Below are positions 1-11,475 of a DNA stretch of 64,000 nt, one piece after another (within the stretch, counting starts at the first letter, position 1; each line of letters opens with the position of its first letter). Made by a program: the position numbers and the translations under genes. The notes under the pieces are model-generated. The model had not been told where the DNA came from and did not search any database. It worked only from the letters and a program-made list of their open reading frames with translations. The DNA is from Isoetes taiwanensis (Eukaryota > Streptophyta > Lycopodiopsida > Isoetales > Isoetaceae), in the NCBI GenBank assembly GCA_021234155.1, contig JAJEKV010000661.1, positions 58,718 to 122,717 of the forward strand. Reading direction: 5' to 3'.

Positions 1-170
1 CAAACCCTTGTTTGCCATTGATTAAGTGTCTGCAAGAATTGACAGATAGAATAACATAACCCAATATATGTGGGTATGATGAAGGCAATTAGAAACATGA
101 CAGAATGTCAAAGGGGGACACATGCATAATCTATACGTTGTTGCACATGTTGAGGCGTATAACAAGAGCT

Positions 171-655
171 CTAGTAAAAAGATTTATAGAACATATTGAT
201 ATAGAAGAAGAAGAGACCAGTAATCTTATCTGCAACAGCTTCAACTGTTAATGAACATGCTATTTCTGCACAACCACGTCCATATACAATTTCATTATCG
301 CGATTCCATGAAAACAGATTTTGGTCCGATATATCATTAAATGCATTATATGCAGATTCTAGACATTCACACTTTCCATACATATTGACAAGTGCAGTTC
401 CAGATTCTAGACATTCACACTTTCCATACATATTGACAAGTGCAGTTCCGACATCCACAATAGGTGATTTTCTCTGGTTTTACATTTCTACCGCCATCTT
501 TTGAAAGAGTTTAAGGGAATTACTTTCTTGCCCATGTTGCACATATGTTGCAAACATAGCATTCTGCATGCATGCTTTCAAACATAACTTCTGCATCTTT
601 CACACTTCCGCATTTCCCATAGCATTTTCCTCAAGAACATCAGTTTCAAGTTCAG
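171..655 (-). pseudogene. Captured PPR gene fragment (H1, C-terminal portion)
   Basis: Minus-strand translation shows PPR helices of the plant PLS type, such as GTALVNMYGKCECLES followed by AYNAFNDI. Upstream, in another frame, is ENA..INMYGKC.SVKDAEVMFESM, the segment that is clearer in H2 at 7876-8106. A 16-residue segment is duplicated in frame (48-bp direct repeat, units starting near 354 and 402). Compared with H2, about 13 bp are missing near 620, in the middle of an LINMYGKCG-type helix. PPR proteins normally bind organellar RNA. This piece has no start, no targeting peptide and several frame breaks, so it is a captured remnant. Confidence 0.75.
354..449 (-). repeat. 48-bp in-frame tandem duplication inside the PPR fragment
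   Basis: Two adjacent copies of a 48-bp segment encode GTALVNMYGKCECLES twice. The same duplication is in H2 at about 7717-7812, so it arose before the two Helitron copies separated. Confidence 0.85.
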
Positions 656-659
656 TGTC

Positions 660-1395
660 AACATGCGTGTAAGTGCTTGCCTCTAAAGAAGTTGATGTTG
701 AAGGATGATTTCTGTGTAGGAGTCTATTGTACAACACAAGTCAGTGGGAAGCATTGGCTCCTTGCATATAATCTGCGGCAAAGACAGCCGCAAAGACTTA
801 GAATGATGGCTATTATATGTAGAAGGAAGTCCTACATCATTGCGTTGCAAGTTTATCTTAAGAGCAAAATTACAAGCACATACGCCCATACATCTAACTG
901 AATCTCTAGTTAGAACAAACTTTGCTTCATGGAAAAGCGTTATGCGTAATATATAAGATTCCAAAACCGCGATGATAAAATTGATCGCAAGCTTGTACCG
1001 TAAGGTACGCGATGCTTTGTTTCGTGTCGTAGCACTAAGATTATAGAAGCATAAGCACCAAGAAATCATCGATAGATTTTGATCCATCCAACCATTAAGT
1101 CACCCATCTTACGTCCTTAACAAAACACCCTACAAATTTAAGCAAACAAATTGGAAGGCAAGAAACTTTATTGTAATGTGGCAATCAATTGACATTGAAG
1201 GACGATTTTTCTGCGTAAGTCCGTTGTGCAAAGATAAGTTAGTGGGAAGCATCGGTTCCTTGCATATAATCTCGCAAAGACGGGCCGCAACACTTAGAAT
1301 GATGGCTATTATATGTAGAAGGAAGTTCTACATCATTGCATTGCAAGTTTATCATAAGAGTAAAATCATCCCAGTGCACAAACGATTCTAAAGCC
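660..1395 (-). repeat. Pair of ~200-bp diverged direct repeats inside H1
   Basis: The stretch at about 688-880 (GATGTTGAAGGATGATTTCT, then GAATGATGGCTATTATATGT and the rest) recurs at about 1189-1375 with roughly 10-15% differences. The same pair occurs in H2 at about 8055-8235 and 10570-10745, where the nested Helitron separates the members. I found no convincing PPR helix in it. It may be captured intron or a duplicated exon of the PPR locus. Confidence 0.65.
1051..1052. other. Empty site for the nested Helitron of H2
   Basis: H1 reads TTATAGAAGCA|TAAGCACC without interruption. H2 has 2,023 bp between that A and T (8416-10438). This gives the exact ends of the nested element without needing a database. 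Confidence 0.9.
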
Positions 1396-1560
1396 TACAT
1401 CAAGCCGACAAACAATCTGCCCACAAAGAATTACAGGGAATCGAAAGGGGCAATAATTTTTATTTCATATATTGTTACATTGCAATAGAATCAATCGGTA
1501 TACGGCCAGCTCTCTGCTTTGAGAACATATATATCATGCTTTGGACTCCAAATCTTTGTC

Positions 1561-2101
1561 CTACAAGGCTACATCAAAAAACCAGCACTTGCAAAGTTGT
1601 AACCTGCAAAGGCTTCTCTCATCAATGTCGCTTTCTGAAAACACAATGGAAATCAAATAAGCCATTTTCAAAAGCAAATTCTTTTGTGGAACCATTCTAG
1701 ACAGATTCCTCAGCAGCGGCATAAGGCAAAGCATTTCACATATCCACAAGGGTACTGCCGACAGCAATATCAGACTGAATCTTATCTTGAATGATTTGCT
1801 CATGGATATGCCTACCTTGTTCTATAGCACCTATACGTCCACATGCCTTCATGATGTTAAGAAATGTTACTTTGTTTGGGTTGATCCCTTGATGGAGCAT
1901 GCCTCCAAAACATCTTAAGGCATCAGAACCTTCATCATGCTGGGTATACCCTGCAATCATCACACTCCATATGACAACATTCCTTTTTGGTAAATTGTCA
2001 AAGATTTTGCATGCCTCCTCCAAGCTCATGCACTTGGCATATGTATCAATTAGAGTACTCCCAATAATAATATCAGATTGAATGCTGCTGGACTGAAACA
2101 T
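1561..2101 (-). pseudogene. Captured PPR gene fragment (H1, N-terminal portion)
   Basis: The longest clean frame is 1736-2101. It reads through consecutive PPR motifs: GSTLIDTYAKCMSLEEACKI, then FDNLPKRNVVIWSVMIAGYT, then ALRCFGGML..GINPNKVTF, then a new L-type motif ending in HIHEQIIQDKIQSDI. This is the P-L-S pattern of plant PCMP-type PPR proteins. The frame breaks near 1736 at a PPR boundary. The start lies upstream (higher coordinates) and is not preserved. The H2 counterpart is 11108-11475, with one extra frameshift. Confidence 0.85.
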
Positions 2102-3386
2102 TTGTTCCCATAAAACCTATTGAAAACAAACAGTCTCCTATCCATTTTTCTGTTCTTCACAAATTGCATTGCATGAGAGGAAAAGAAAAGTTGAATAAGG
2201 AACAACACATTTTTTATCTAGTGCTTCACCCCAAGTAGCAGATACTTAATTCTCATCTAATATAATCTAAGGCAAAGCATGGGTTATTGATTTCAAGGAG
2301 ATACGGTAAGCAAAGGGGCTAAAAATCACATATTGTTTTCCGGATGGACATTCTAGTGGATTGTAAAAGAGGCTTCACTTCACGGAGGTTCGAACCTCAG
2401 TAATTTGGAGATCAATACCATGTTCTTACGCCTCAACCTATGAGCAATGAATCCAGGCCAATGAATTCAAAGCTACAAAGAAGACAAAGCAGAGTGGATG
2501 CATTGCCTTTGGATCGGAAAAAAATTCAACAAAGGGCAATGTAATTTCGTCCGAGTTTCCTTTTATGCCACCTCGAAAAAAATCATGCACAATACATGTG
2601 TTTTTCTCTTGAAACGACAAAGGGATAAACAAAGGTAGAGAAATGATAATGATATTTGCCTGCTTGGTTGTTGCCATCCTACAAAGGAATAACCTCCATT
2701 GAACGCTGAGAGAAAACTCCCGCAGAAAAAGAAAGAAGGTTTAAATGACAAAGCAAGTAAATACTTCGTGAGTCTTCTATTTAAGGTCGGATTTGCGAGA
2801 GCAAAGCCGACAACAACCTCGATTATCCCGGGATCTTTCTCTTAGCGGATATATATGAAGAACGCTTTGTAGATCTGCAAAAACATAACATACATCATAA
2901 TATCATAGCCATTATTTATGTGGAGCCGGATAAAAGATGTGGTAAGTAAGCCGTAAAGGTAAATAAGGTAAATAAGAGCGCGATTGTGAGATGTGCAGAA
3001 GAAAAACCTTTCTACTTTGCCGTTTCACAAGAAAAACCTTCTGCATCCACGCTGCAGATAAAGCTTTTTTCAACTCCGACTTCTGTTTTGCATGCCTAAG
3101 AGACTCTTTGCCAAACGATTATTCATTGCACACCTTTCTAAGAAAATACTCCAGTCGATTGTGCAAAATGGTTTGCGGTTGTTTCTTTTCTAAGAAAATA
3201 CTCCAGTCGATTGTGCAAAATGGTTTGTGGTTGTTTCTCTTAGTCTCGCATGCATCGATCTAGCAAAAAAAAATGGCAAAATAATAACTAACTACTCAAC
3301 GGGCCAGAATGAAAGTTGTGGGAAAAGAAATGGACGGCCGAGATGCTATGCACACACTACATTTTGCTTTTATTATTATATATAGA
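2102..3386. other. Non-coding 5' part of H1
   Basis: No convincing coding sequence. This is AT-rich DNA matching H2 11470-12746. It holds a 52-bp direct repeat (two units starting near 3138 and 3190) and ends with the Helitron 5' terminus. It may include captured 5' flank of the PPR gene, but I see no decisive promoter element. Confidence 0.5.
3138..3245. repeat. 52-bp tandem repeat near the Helitron 5' end
   Basis: Two copies of a segment beginning CTAAGAAAATACTCCAGTCG, offset by 52 bp. The pair is also present in H2 near 12498-12605. Confidence 0.8.
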
Positions 3387-5175
3387 TGATCCGTTGTTCT
3401 ATTACATTTGGCTCTATGCCATGGAACAATGCAATTTCTATGCCACTAGCAAGGGCCGGATCCTTCTTGCCCTCCTCTCCTCGCGTTCGTATTCGCTCTC
3501 CCTTCTCTCGTCGGCTTCACGTCCCATCCTCCTCTCTGGATCTTGGCGTTCACCTCTTCTAGTGTCCCTTTCCACTTCTCGACTTTCAAAGTCCCTAGTA
3601 CTGGCTCCTCTCCATTCCCTCCCGCCATCTCTCTCCCCAGCACTAGCTCCTCTCCATCCTCTAAGGTCATTTTCTCTCTCGCACCTAGTGTGGGACAATC
3701 ATGTCATAACCCAAATGCTCCCCACGTTCCCTATCTTCCCTTCTTGAGAGCTGATCAATCTCATAGTGCTCCTCATTTCTTTGCCTGACTCTATCTTCTC
3801 TTCGTGGCAAAACATCAAGATTGTCTTCTTGCCTCCCATGTTCATATCTTCTCCTCGTCTCCACTGCATCTCCAAAATGTCTCTCGCCCTCGTTGGCTTC
3901 TCCCCGGATGCGATTGAACCAAACTCTCGAGATCGAAAACCCTCCTCGGTTTGTTCACGTCTGGGGATTCCCTCGACGAGGGGCCGAGACCTTTCCAGAC
4001 ACACCAACGACGAAGTCGGACTCTAATGCCTCGCATGACCTCTCAATACCAACACATCGGAAGGAAGAAGAAACTGGAACCAAGAGGGTGGCGAACATGG
4101 CTGCAAGCAATGCGAGAAACAATGCCATCCGGCTCATCTTGTCGCTACCAAGCACGCCATGGCAATAGGCCATTATATGGACACCACTTGCGGTTTAGAT
4201 TAGCATGCAAATGATGATGCTCACATAGGTATACCATGCAAGTGTGCACCATGCACTCGAAAGCATCCACACATGCATGCATTCACTTGCATGGGCCGGA
4301 ATGGAGGGGGGCACATGACTTGTCTTTGTGCGTTATGCATGTGGAATTAGAGGATGAACCATAAGAGATCACTAAGAGCAAGCCGACCTAATGCAAGCCA
4401 ACCCTTCCTCGCAGAGCCGTGGTTTAGAAACACAGTGATCTTGAACCCGACGAAGCTAATTACCAAGGAAATTTACCCAAGTGCCTCCGATTGGGAAAAA
4501 TTACGCCTAATGCATCCGAGGCGCAGGTGTTTTTCCATAATGGAAATAACTTTTTCTGGCTCATAAAATGAGAAAATTTCGCCGTTTTTGCAGATAGAGG
4601 AGACTAAGACCTTTTGAACGGGAGTAAGGTCATATCAAACCGGAGTTGGATCTTCGATTTATAATGTTTTTATCGTTTGTTTCGTGGATAACAAAATTAA
4701 AACAACACATCTTTGTGCATTGCAACTCCTTGTTGGTTCTAGCAAAAAGTAGGGGCATTGTCTACCTCAAACAAAACGTCACGCCAATGTACAAAAATAA
4801 GGACCCTCCTTTTAAGTTATCGGACCACGAGAACTTCAACCATCCACAAGCCGTGACGCCTTAATGTGGTACATCCAATGATGAAAGATTCCTACTTGTA
4901 TAAAATGCATGTGCACATTGTAAAGGTAAGATTTTGGATCATGAGTTTCATCAATTAGTAATGTTCGGCCCGAGATCGACTTTTTAGACCAAATTACTGG
5001 TCCATAATTCAATAGAACTTGTCCTTGTCTACCTTTTGCAGTCGTGGTAAAATTGGGTTTAAATACGATAACGTTAAAATTACCATGGAACCAATGCCCA
5101 AGAAGCTACTAAACAAAGGACAAAATGCGAACCCCTAATCGCATGAGAAAATAAAGAAGTCATTTTATGTGATTA
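3387..5175. repeat. Tandem unit copy A (1.79 kb)
   Basis: First complete unit, from TGATCCGTTG to the next GATTA|TG. Layout from left to right: pyrimidine-rich stretch (the minus-strand ORF), RY-motif cluster, an LTR-like non-coding half with GGCTCATAAAATGAG and GCATTGCAACTCCTTGTTGG, and an end with AAAATAAAGAAGTC. Copy A has a 4-base insertion near 4070, in the region just after the signal peptide of the ORF. Confidence 0.9.
3436..4173 (-). pseudogene. Secreted R/E-rich ORF, copy A (frameshifted)
   Basis: The signal-peptide segment MALFLALLAAMFATLLVPVS is open from 4173, but the frame shifts just after VSSS because of extra bases near 4070. The arginine/glutamate-rich remainder is open in a second frame to the stop at about 3436-3438. 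See copy C for the full description. Confidence 0.5.
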
Positions 5176-6145
5176 TGGTCCGTTGTTCTATTACATTTGG
5201 CTCTATGCCATGGAACAATGCAATTTCTATGCCACTAGCAAGGGCCGGATCCTTCTTGCCCTGCCCTCTCCTCGCGTTCAGTATTCTCGCTCTCCCTTCT
5301 CTCGTCCTGGGCTTCACATCCCATCCTCCTCTCCGGATCTTGGCGTTCCACCTCTTCTAGTGTCCCTTTCCACTTCTAGAGACTTTCAAAGTCCCTAATA
5401 GTGCTCCTCTCCATTCCCTCCTCGCCATCTCTCTCTCCCCAAAGACTAGCTCCTCTCCATCCGATCCTCTCGGTCATTTCTCTCTCTGCACCTAGTGTCG
5501 ACAATCATGTCATAACCCAAATGGTCCCCACGTTCCCTATCTTCCCTTCTTGAGAGCTAATCAATCTCATAGTGCTCCTCATTTCTTTGCCTGACTCTAT
5601 CTTCTCTTCGTGGCAAAACATCAAGATTGTCTTCTTGCCTCCCATGTTCATATCTTCTCCTCGTCTCCATTGCATCTCCAAAATGTCCCTCGCCTCGTTG
5701 GCTTTCCCTGGATGCGATTGAACCAAACTCTCGAGATCGAGTACCCTCCTCGGTTTGTTCACGTCTGTGGGATTCCCTCGACAGGGGACGAGACCTTTCC
5801 AGACACACCAACTGTCCACAAGCGCCAGATGTCTTAATGTGGTACATCCAATGATGAAAGATTCCTACTTGTATAAAATGCATGTGCACATTGTAAAGGC
5901 AAGATTTCTGGATCACGAGTTTCATCAATTAGTAATGTTCGTCCAGAGACGACTTTTAGACCAAATTACTGGTCCATAATTCAATAGAACGTGTCCTTGT
6001 CTACCTTTTGCAGTCGTGGTAAAATTGGGTTTAAATACAGATAACGTTAAAATTACCATGGAACCGATGCCCAAGAAGCTACTAAACAAAGGACAAATGC
6101 GAACCCCACTGCATGAGAAAATAAAGAAGTCGTTTTATGTGATTA
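5176..6145. repeat. Tandem unit copy B (0.97 kb, internally deleted)
   Basis: The unit is collinear with copy A to about 5812 (CAGACACACCA) and then jumps to ACTGTCCACAAGCGCC, losing about 800 bp. The loss removes the signal-peptide codons, the RY cluster and most of the non-coding half. The unit ends at GATTA, directly followed by the CTAG end of Helitron H2. Confidence 0.9.
5227..5812 (-). pseudogene. Secreted R/E-rich ORF, copy B (start deleted)
   Basis: Only the charged C-terminal part remains, in two frames. The start, signal peptide and upstream motifs were removed by the ~800-bp deletion of copy B. Confidence 0.45.
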
Positions 6146-6173
6146 CTAGAAAAAGTGCCCAGCGTTGCTGGGC
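6146..6173 (-). other. Helitron H2 3' terminus with hairpin
   Basis: On the plus strand CTAG (6146-6149) is followed by AAAAAGT and an inverted repeat of 7 bp with a 3-nt loop (6157-6163 / 6167-6173). Read on the minus strand, this is the hairpin plus CTAG terminator of rolling-circle Helitrons. Confidence 0.93.
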
Positions 6174-7345
6174 TTTTCATTGGGATTAAAGTCAAAAGTT
6201 AATGAAGATATGATTGAGAATGTCTTGGTGCCATGTGTAATACATATGATCTTTCATGATGTATAGTCGCATGCATAACCTATAAGCAGCTCATTGGCTA
6301 CATGTGAAAGTGTTCCATCCAGCTCAACATCCATATTAAAGCACAACGGCATGGCGTAGTTGCATATAATTGTATTTGATGTAAGCTTCCTCAACAAAAT
6401 GAACATGTCACTCTATCAAAAGCTTATATGCTAGCGTTGTTCCCCGATGAATACGTAATACTTGCCACAAAATGATTCTACGACCACGAAATTGAAATTA
6501 GGCCCTTTTTCCACGACCACAGTGTCTTATTTTTTATTAGATTTGGTTGGTCCAAGTCAGCATTTAAGACATGACAGTTTTTCCACGGCAATTTTTACGA
6601 CATGTCGTAAAGCTCTTCCGTACAATGTTGCAGTCTCATTTTCTTCCGGGGGATTTCCCCCGCTAGCTCTAGCAAAGTCTTTTGTACAATGTGACCATAG
6701 AGCTTTACAAAATGCTCACATGTGTAGTCTTAGCTAAAGTAACAAAAGCCCAAAACACCTTTGGTTTCTTTTGTTGAAGCAACCCAAAGGCCAAACTATT
6801 ACCTTCATTTAATTATTGAAAGCTTGATGGTGAAATAACATCATCAATCTTCAAAATCTTCACAACTTGGCTTGCAAGCAATATCTACTGCTTTTTACCA
6901 ATTAAAGTTCCAAAAACATTTTTGTACCCTCGTATCATTTGTTCCAATATTGTTGCAATCTATGTTATGGGTTGTTTTCCTGAACCAATAAAAAAGCTTT
7001 GGTGAATATAATGAACTCACGGATATGTATCACTTATAAAGGACATTCTTTTACCTTCAATTGTTGAGCCTTTATAGCCGTCAAAGTGTCAATGGACTGC
7101 AAACCACTATTTTCGACCAACGCCATAGGAACCGCATCAGCATCCATAAATGCCCTCACATCATAATGTCAAAAAGATAGGTATTAGATATCCATAGGTG
7201 CCTTGCATGATCAGAAACAAATCTACAATCTCACCAAATATATTTCAAAAAATCTACAATATCATCAGATCTATTTCAAAATGTACTTATATGCAAATAA
7301 TCTAATAAAATATCATACGATTACTCATAGAGATTGATGTTCTTT
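6174..7345. other. 3' interior of H2, no recognised gene
   Basis: AT-rich DNA without a convincing coding frame. One plus-strand frame of 91 codons (6462-6737) has no recognisable domain. This part has no counterpart in the window because the matching part of H1 is off the left edge. Confidence 0.4.
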
Positions 7346-7559
7346 CAAACCCTTGTTTGCCATTGATTAAGTGTCTGCAAGAATTGACAGATAGAATAAC
7401 ATAACCCAATATATGTGGGTATGATGAAGGCAATTAGAAACATGACAGAATGTCAAAGGGGGACACATGCATAATCTATACGTTGTTGCACATGTTGAGG
7501 CGTATAACAATGAGCTCTAATAAAAAGATTTATAGAACATATTGATATAATAGTAAACA

Positions 7560-8106
7560 TACATGTTCAAGACCAGTAATCTTATTTGCAACAGCTTCAA
7601 CTGTTAATGAACATGCTATTTCTGCACAACCACGTCCATATACAATTTCATTATCGCGATTTCATGAAAACATATTTTGGTCCGATATATCATTAAATGC
7701 ATTATATGCAGATTCTAGACATTCACACTTTCCATACATATTGACAAGTGCAGTTCCAGATTCTAGACATTCACACTTTCCATACATATTGACAAGTGCA
7801 GTTCCGACATCCACAATAGGTGATTTTCTCTGGTTTTACATTTCTACCGCCATCTTTTGAAAGAGTTTAAGGGAATTACTTTCTTGCCCATGTTGCACAT
7901 ATGTTGCAAACATAGCATTCCGCATGCATGCTTTCAAACATAACTTCTGCATCTTTCACACTTCCGCATTTCCCATACATGTTGATGAGTGCATTTTCCT
8001 CAAGAACATCAGTTTCAAGTTCAGTGTCAACATGCGTGTAAGTGCTTGCCTCTAAAGAAGTTGATGTTGAAGGATGATTTCTGTGTAGGAGTCTATTGTA
8101 CAACAC
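7560..8106 (-). pseudogene. Captured PPR gene fragment (H2, C-terminal portion)
   Basis: Frame 7876-8106 contains ENALINMYGKCGSVKDAEVM, a clear PPR S-type helix pair. Further left are the MYGKCECLES repeats in another frame, including the 48-bp duplication at about 7717-7812. It is the counterpart of 171-655 in H1 and is slightly more complete around the GKCGSV helix. Frame breaks and lack of a start mark it as a captured remnant. Confidence 0.78.
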
Positions 8107-8415
8107 AAGTCAGTGGGAAGCATTGGCTCCTTGCATATAATCTCTGCAAAGACACGGTGCGGCACTTAGAATGATGGCTATTATATGTAGAAGGAAGTCC
8201 TACATCATTGCGTTGCAAGTTTATCTTAAGAGCAAAATTACAAGCACATCGCCATACTGACTGAATCTCTAGTTAGAACAAACTTTGCTTCATGGAAAAG
8301 CGTTATCACGAGAATATATAAGATTCCAAAGCCGCATGATAAAATTGATCGACAAGCTTGTACCGGAAGGTGCGCATGCTTTGTTTCAGGTCGTAGCACT
8401 AAGATTATAGAAGCA

Positions 8416-10438
8416 CTAGTTAAGCAGGCCAAGCGTTCTTTGGCATAGATGAATGATATCTTTGGAGCAATTGTTAAATGGATTCATGTTTTTAAAATTG
8501 GATAATCAAAAGCATTCAAACACATTGGAAGACTTCCTTACCTTTTCCCCTTTTCCCTTTTTCCCTTTTCCTTTTTCCCTCTCCCCTTTTCCCTCTTCCC
8601 TTTTTTTTTTCCTCGTGGAAGTCTCCCTTTTTTTTTCTAGTGTCCTTTTCCCTTCCTTTTCCCCCCTCTTTTTAGAATTTTCCCTCTTTCCCTTTCCCTT
8701 TTTCCATGTCCATTTTTCCTTGGTTTCCCCTTTCCTCATCCTTTCCCTCTTCCCTTTTTGCCATGTCCCTTTTCTCTTCTATTTTTTTCATGCTCTTTTT
8801 TTCGCTCCTCTTTTTCCCCTTTCTTCACCTTTTCCCTCCTCTCCCCTCCTTTTCCTTTTTTTCCCTTTTTTTTTCTTTTTTTCTATTTTGCTCTTCCTTT
8901 TTTATTCACCTCCCCTTTCTATTTTCCCATTTTTACCCCCCGCTTTTTTTTTCTCTTTTGTCCTTTTTTCCATTTGCTTCCCCACTTTTGCCTTTTCCAT
9001 TTCCCCCTCCTTGCTTTTTCCCTTTTTCCCCTTTCCCTTTTTCCCTCCCCTTTTCACATTCCCTTTTTCCTTTTACCTTATTTTATTTTTCCTTTTCTCC
9101 CATTCCATCCCCTTGGCTTCCCTTTCCTCCTTCCCCCTTTATCAATAGCCTTTTTCCATTCCCTTTTTCCTCCTCTCCGAGCCCTTTCTCTCTTTCTCTG
9201 TTTTTTTTTTTCATGCCCTTTTCCCTTCCATTTTTCTCTCTTAGCCTCCCTTTTTATTTCCTTTTTTCCCTTTTTTTTTTCTCAAGTCTTTTTTTCCCTT
9301 CCCTTTATTTCTCTTCCCCTTTTTACATTGCCATTTCTTCCTTCCCTTTTGCCCACCCTTTTCCTCTTCCCTTTTTCTCGTAGTCTTTTTTCTTTTTCCT
9401 TTCCTCCCTCCCTTTGTTTCTTTTTTTTTCCTTTCCCCTTTTCCTCCCTCCTTTCTCTCTTCCCTTTTTTCCGCTTCTCTCCTTATTTTCTCTTCCTCTT
9501 TTCCCCAAATTTTTTCCCTTTTTGCAACTCCCTCGATTTTTTCCTTTTCCCTTTCCATCCCTTCTCCCTCCTGATCCCTTTTTTCTCTTTCCTTTTTTTC
9601 ATGTCCTTTTTCCCTTCTTTTTTTCTCCTTTCCCCACCTTTTTTCTCTTTCCCTAAGGAAATTGTCCCTTTTTGCATCCCTCCTCCTCTCTCCCTTTTTT
9701 CCCTTTCCTTTTCCCTTCTCCTATCCTTTTCCCTTTTTACTTTTTAGGAATTTCTCTACCCCTTTTCCTCATCCATTTTTTCCCTTCCCTTTTACTCCCT
9801 GTCCTCACCACTTCCCCTCTTTCTCCTTTTTCATAGTGTCCTTTTTTCCTTTTTTTTTTTTCTTTTTCTTTTCCTTTCTCTTTTTTGTGCCTCTTTTTCC
9901 ATTTCCTTTTCCCTTTTACCCATGCCTTTTTGCCTTTCACTTTGCCTTTATCTCCTCCCTTTTCCTCCTTTCCCTAAAAATTTTTTTCCTCTTCCCCTTT
10001 CCCAATGTTTCTTTTCACTCCCTCCCTTTCCCTTTTCTTTTCCTTTTCCTTTTCCCTTCCCTCCTCTCTACCTTTTTCTGCATCCCCTTTTCAACTTCCC
10101 TTTTACTCCTATCCTCGTTCTTTTCCATCTTCTCCTTTTTTAGAAAGAAGGTTCCTTTTTTCTATATTTTCCTTTCCTTTTGCAGAAGGTGCTCGACAAC
10201 GCTTTTCCTTTTCCCTTTCTTTTCTTTCCCTTTTATGAAGTGCCTTTTTTTCCTTTCACTTTGCCCTTTTCTCCTCCCTTTTCCTTTTCCTTTCCTATGT
10301 GGACATTAGATAAAGGCCAATCATGGTGGTGGTGAGTCGTGCGTGATAAATCTCTTTCCGGATGCAATTGGATGATCTCAACCATCCAAATTAGGGTTTC
10401 ATTCATGACATCTTATGCTATAACATTATAATATAAGA
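8416..10438 (-). mobile_element. Nested Helitron inside H2, carrying a polypyrimidine tract
   Basis: Comparison with H1 gives exact ends: H1 reads AGAAGCA|TAAGCACC, and H2 has 2,023 bp between that A and T. On the minus strand the insert starts TCTTATATTATAATGTTATA and ends with a hairpin GCCAAAG-aac-GCTTGGC-like inverted repeat (about 8428-8444), CTGCTTAA and CTAG. A|T insertion, 5' TC and 3' hairpin plus CTAG fit a Helitron. There is no coding capacity beyond low-complexity frames. Most of the body is the pyrimidine tract. Confidence 0.85.
8536..10297 (+). repeat. ~1.76-kb polypyrimidine tract
   Basis: The plus strand is almost only C and T for about 1.76 kb, built from irregular CCCTTTT and TTTTCCC words with rare A or G. 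It gives long F/S/P/L-rich frames on the plus strand and K/E/R/G-rich frames on the minus strand; these are composition artefacts. Such mirror-like purine/pyrimidine tracts can form triplex (H-) DNA and are hard to sequence. It is absent from H1. Confidence 0.9.
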
Positions 10439-11107
10439 TAAGCACCAAGAAATCATCGATAGATTTTTGATCCATCCAACCATTAAGCCACCCATCTTAC
10501 GTCTATAAAAAAGACCCTACAAATTTAAGCAAACAAATTGGAAGGCAAGAAACTTCTTGTAATGTGGCAATCAATTGACATTGAAGGGCGATTTTCCATT
10601 TGGTTCTATTGTACAAAGCAATAAGTTAGTGGGAAGCATCGGTTTCTTTGCATAAAATGCAGCACGGGTCGCAACACTTAGAATGATGGCTATTATATGT
10701 AGAAGGAAGTTCTACATCATTGCATTGCAAGTTTATCATAAGAGTAAAAAATCAAAGGCACAAACGATTCGGAAGCCTACATCAAATCGAAAATTGTGCC
10801 CACAAAGAATTGGAGTGAATGGCGGGGCAATAATTTTTATTTCATATATTGTTACATTGCAATAGAATCAATGTATCCGCCAGCTCTGCTTTTGAGAACA
10901 TATATATCATGCTTTGGACTCCAAATCTTTGTCCTACAAGGCTACATCAAAACCAAAGACTTGCAAAGTTGTAACCTTCAAAGGCTTCTCTCATCAATGT
11001 CGCTTACAAAAACACAATGGAAATCAAATAAGCCATTTTCAAATCCAAATTCTTTTTGTGGAACCATTCTAGACAGATTCCTCAAGAAATGCATAAGGCA
11101 AAGCATT
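10439..11107. other. H2 segment matching H1 1052-1730
   Basis: Resumes the H1 alignment after the nested element. It contains the second member of the ~200-bp direct repeat (about 10570-10745). No intact coding frame. Confidence 0.55.
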
Positions 11108-11475
11108 TCACATATCCACAAAGGGTAATGCACGACGGCGAATATCGACATGAATCTTATCTTGAATGATTTGCTCATGGATATGCCTACCTTGTTCTAT
11201 AGCACCTATACGTCCACATGCCTTCATGATGTTAAGAAATGTTACTTTGTTTGGGTTGATCCCTTGATGGAGCATGCCTCCAAAACATCTTAAGGCATGA
11301 GAACCTTCATCATCTTTGGGTATACCACCGCAATCATCACACTCCATATGACAACATTCCTTTTTGGTAAATTGTCAAAGATTTTGCATGCCTCCTCCAA
11401 GCTCATGCACTTGGCATATGTATCAATTAGAGTACTCCCAATAATAATATCAGATTGAATCTTGCTGGATTTCAA
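11108..11475 (-). pseudogene. Captured PPR gene fragment (H2, N-terminal portion)
   Basis: Counterpart of 1736-2101 in H1. GSTLIDTYAKCMSLEEACKI and the NLPKRNVVIWSVMIA motif are open from 11475. A frameshift near 11320-11347, in the GYTQ region, moves the rest (ALRCFGGMLHQGINPNKVTF to HIHEQIIQDK) into another frame. The two Helitron copies therefore broke differently, as expected for non-functional cargo. Confidence 0.83.

Larger units (their letters stand above)
1..3386 (-). mobile_element. Helitron H1 (5' part; 3' part lies outside the window)
   Basis: This is the same element as H2 (6146-12746): base 1 aligns with about 7346, and the two stay collinear to their right edges apart from the nested insertion in H2. 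The minus-strand 5' end reads TCTATATATAATAATAAAAG and is preceded by host A. The right flank is TGATCCGTTG of the tandem unit, the same host position as in H2. It carries captured PPR fragments and no Rep/helicase that I can recognise, so it would be non-autonomous. It lacks the nested Helitron of H2, which makes it the older configuration or a separate lineage. Confidence 0.85.

Noticed and set aside
8453-10309. Very long plus-strand frames (up to 329 codons) of F, S, P and L
   Set aside because: They lie in the polypyrimidine tract, where stop codons are rare by composition; several overlapping frames are equally long and none has a domain.
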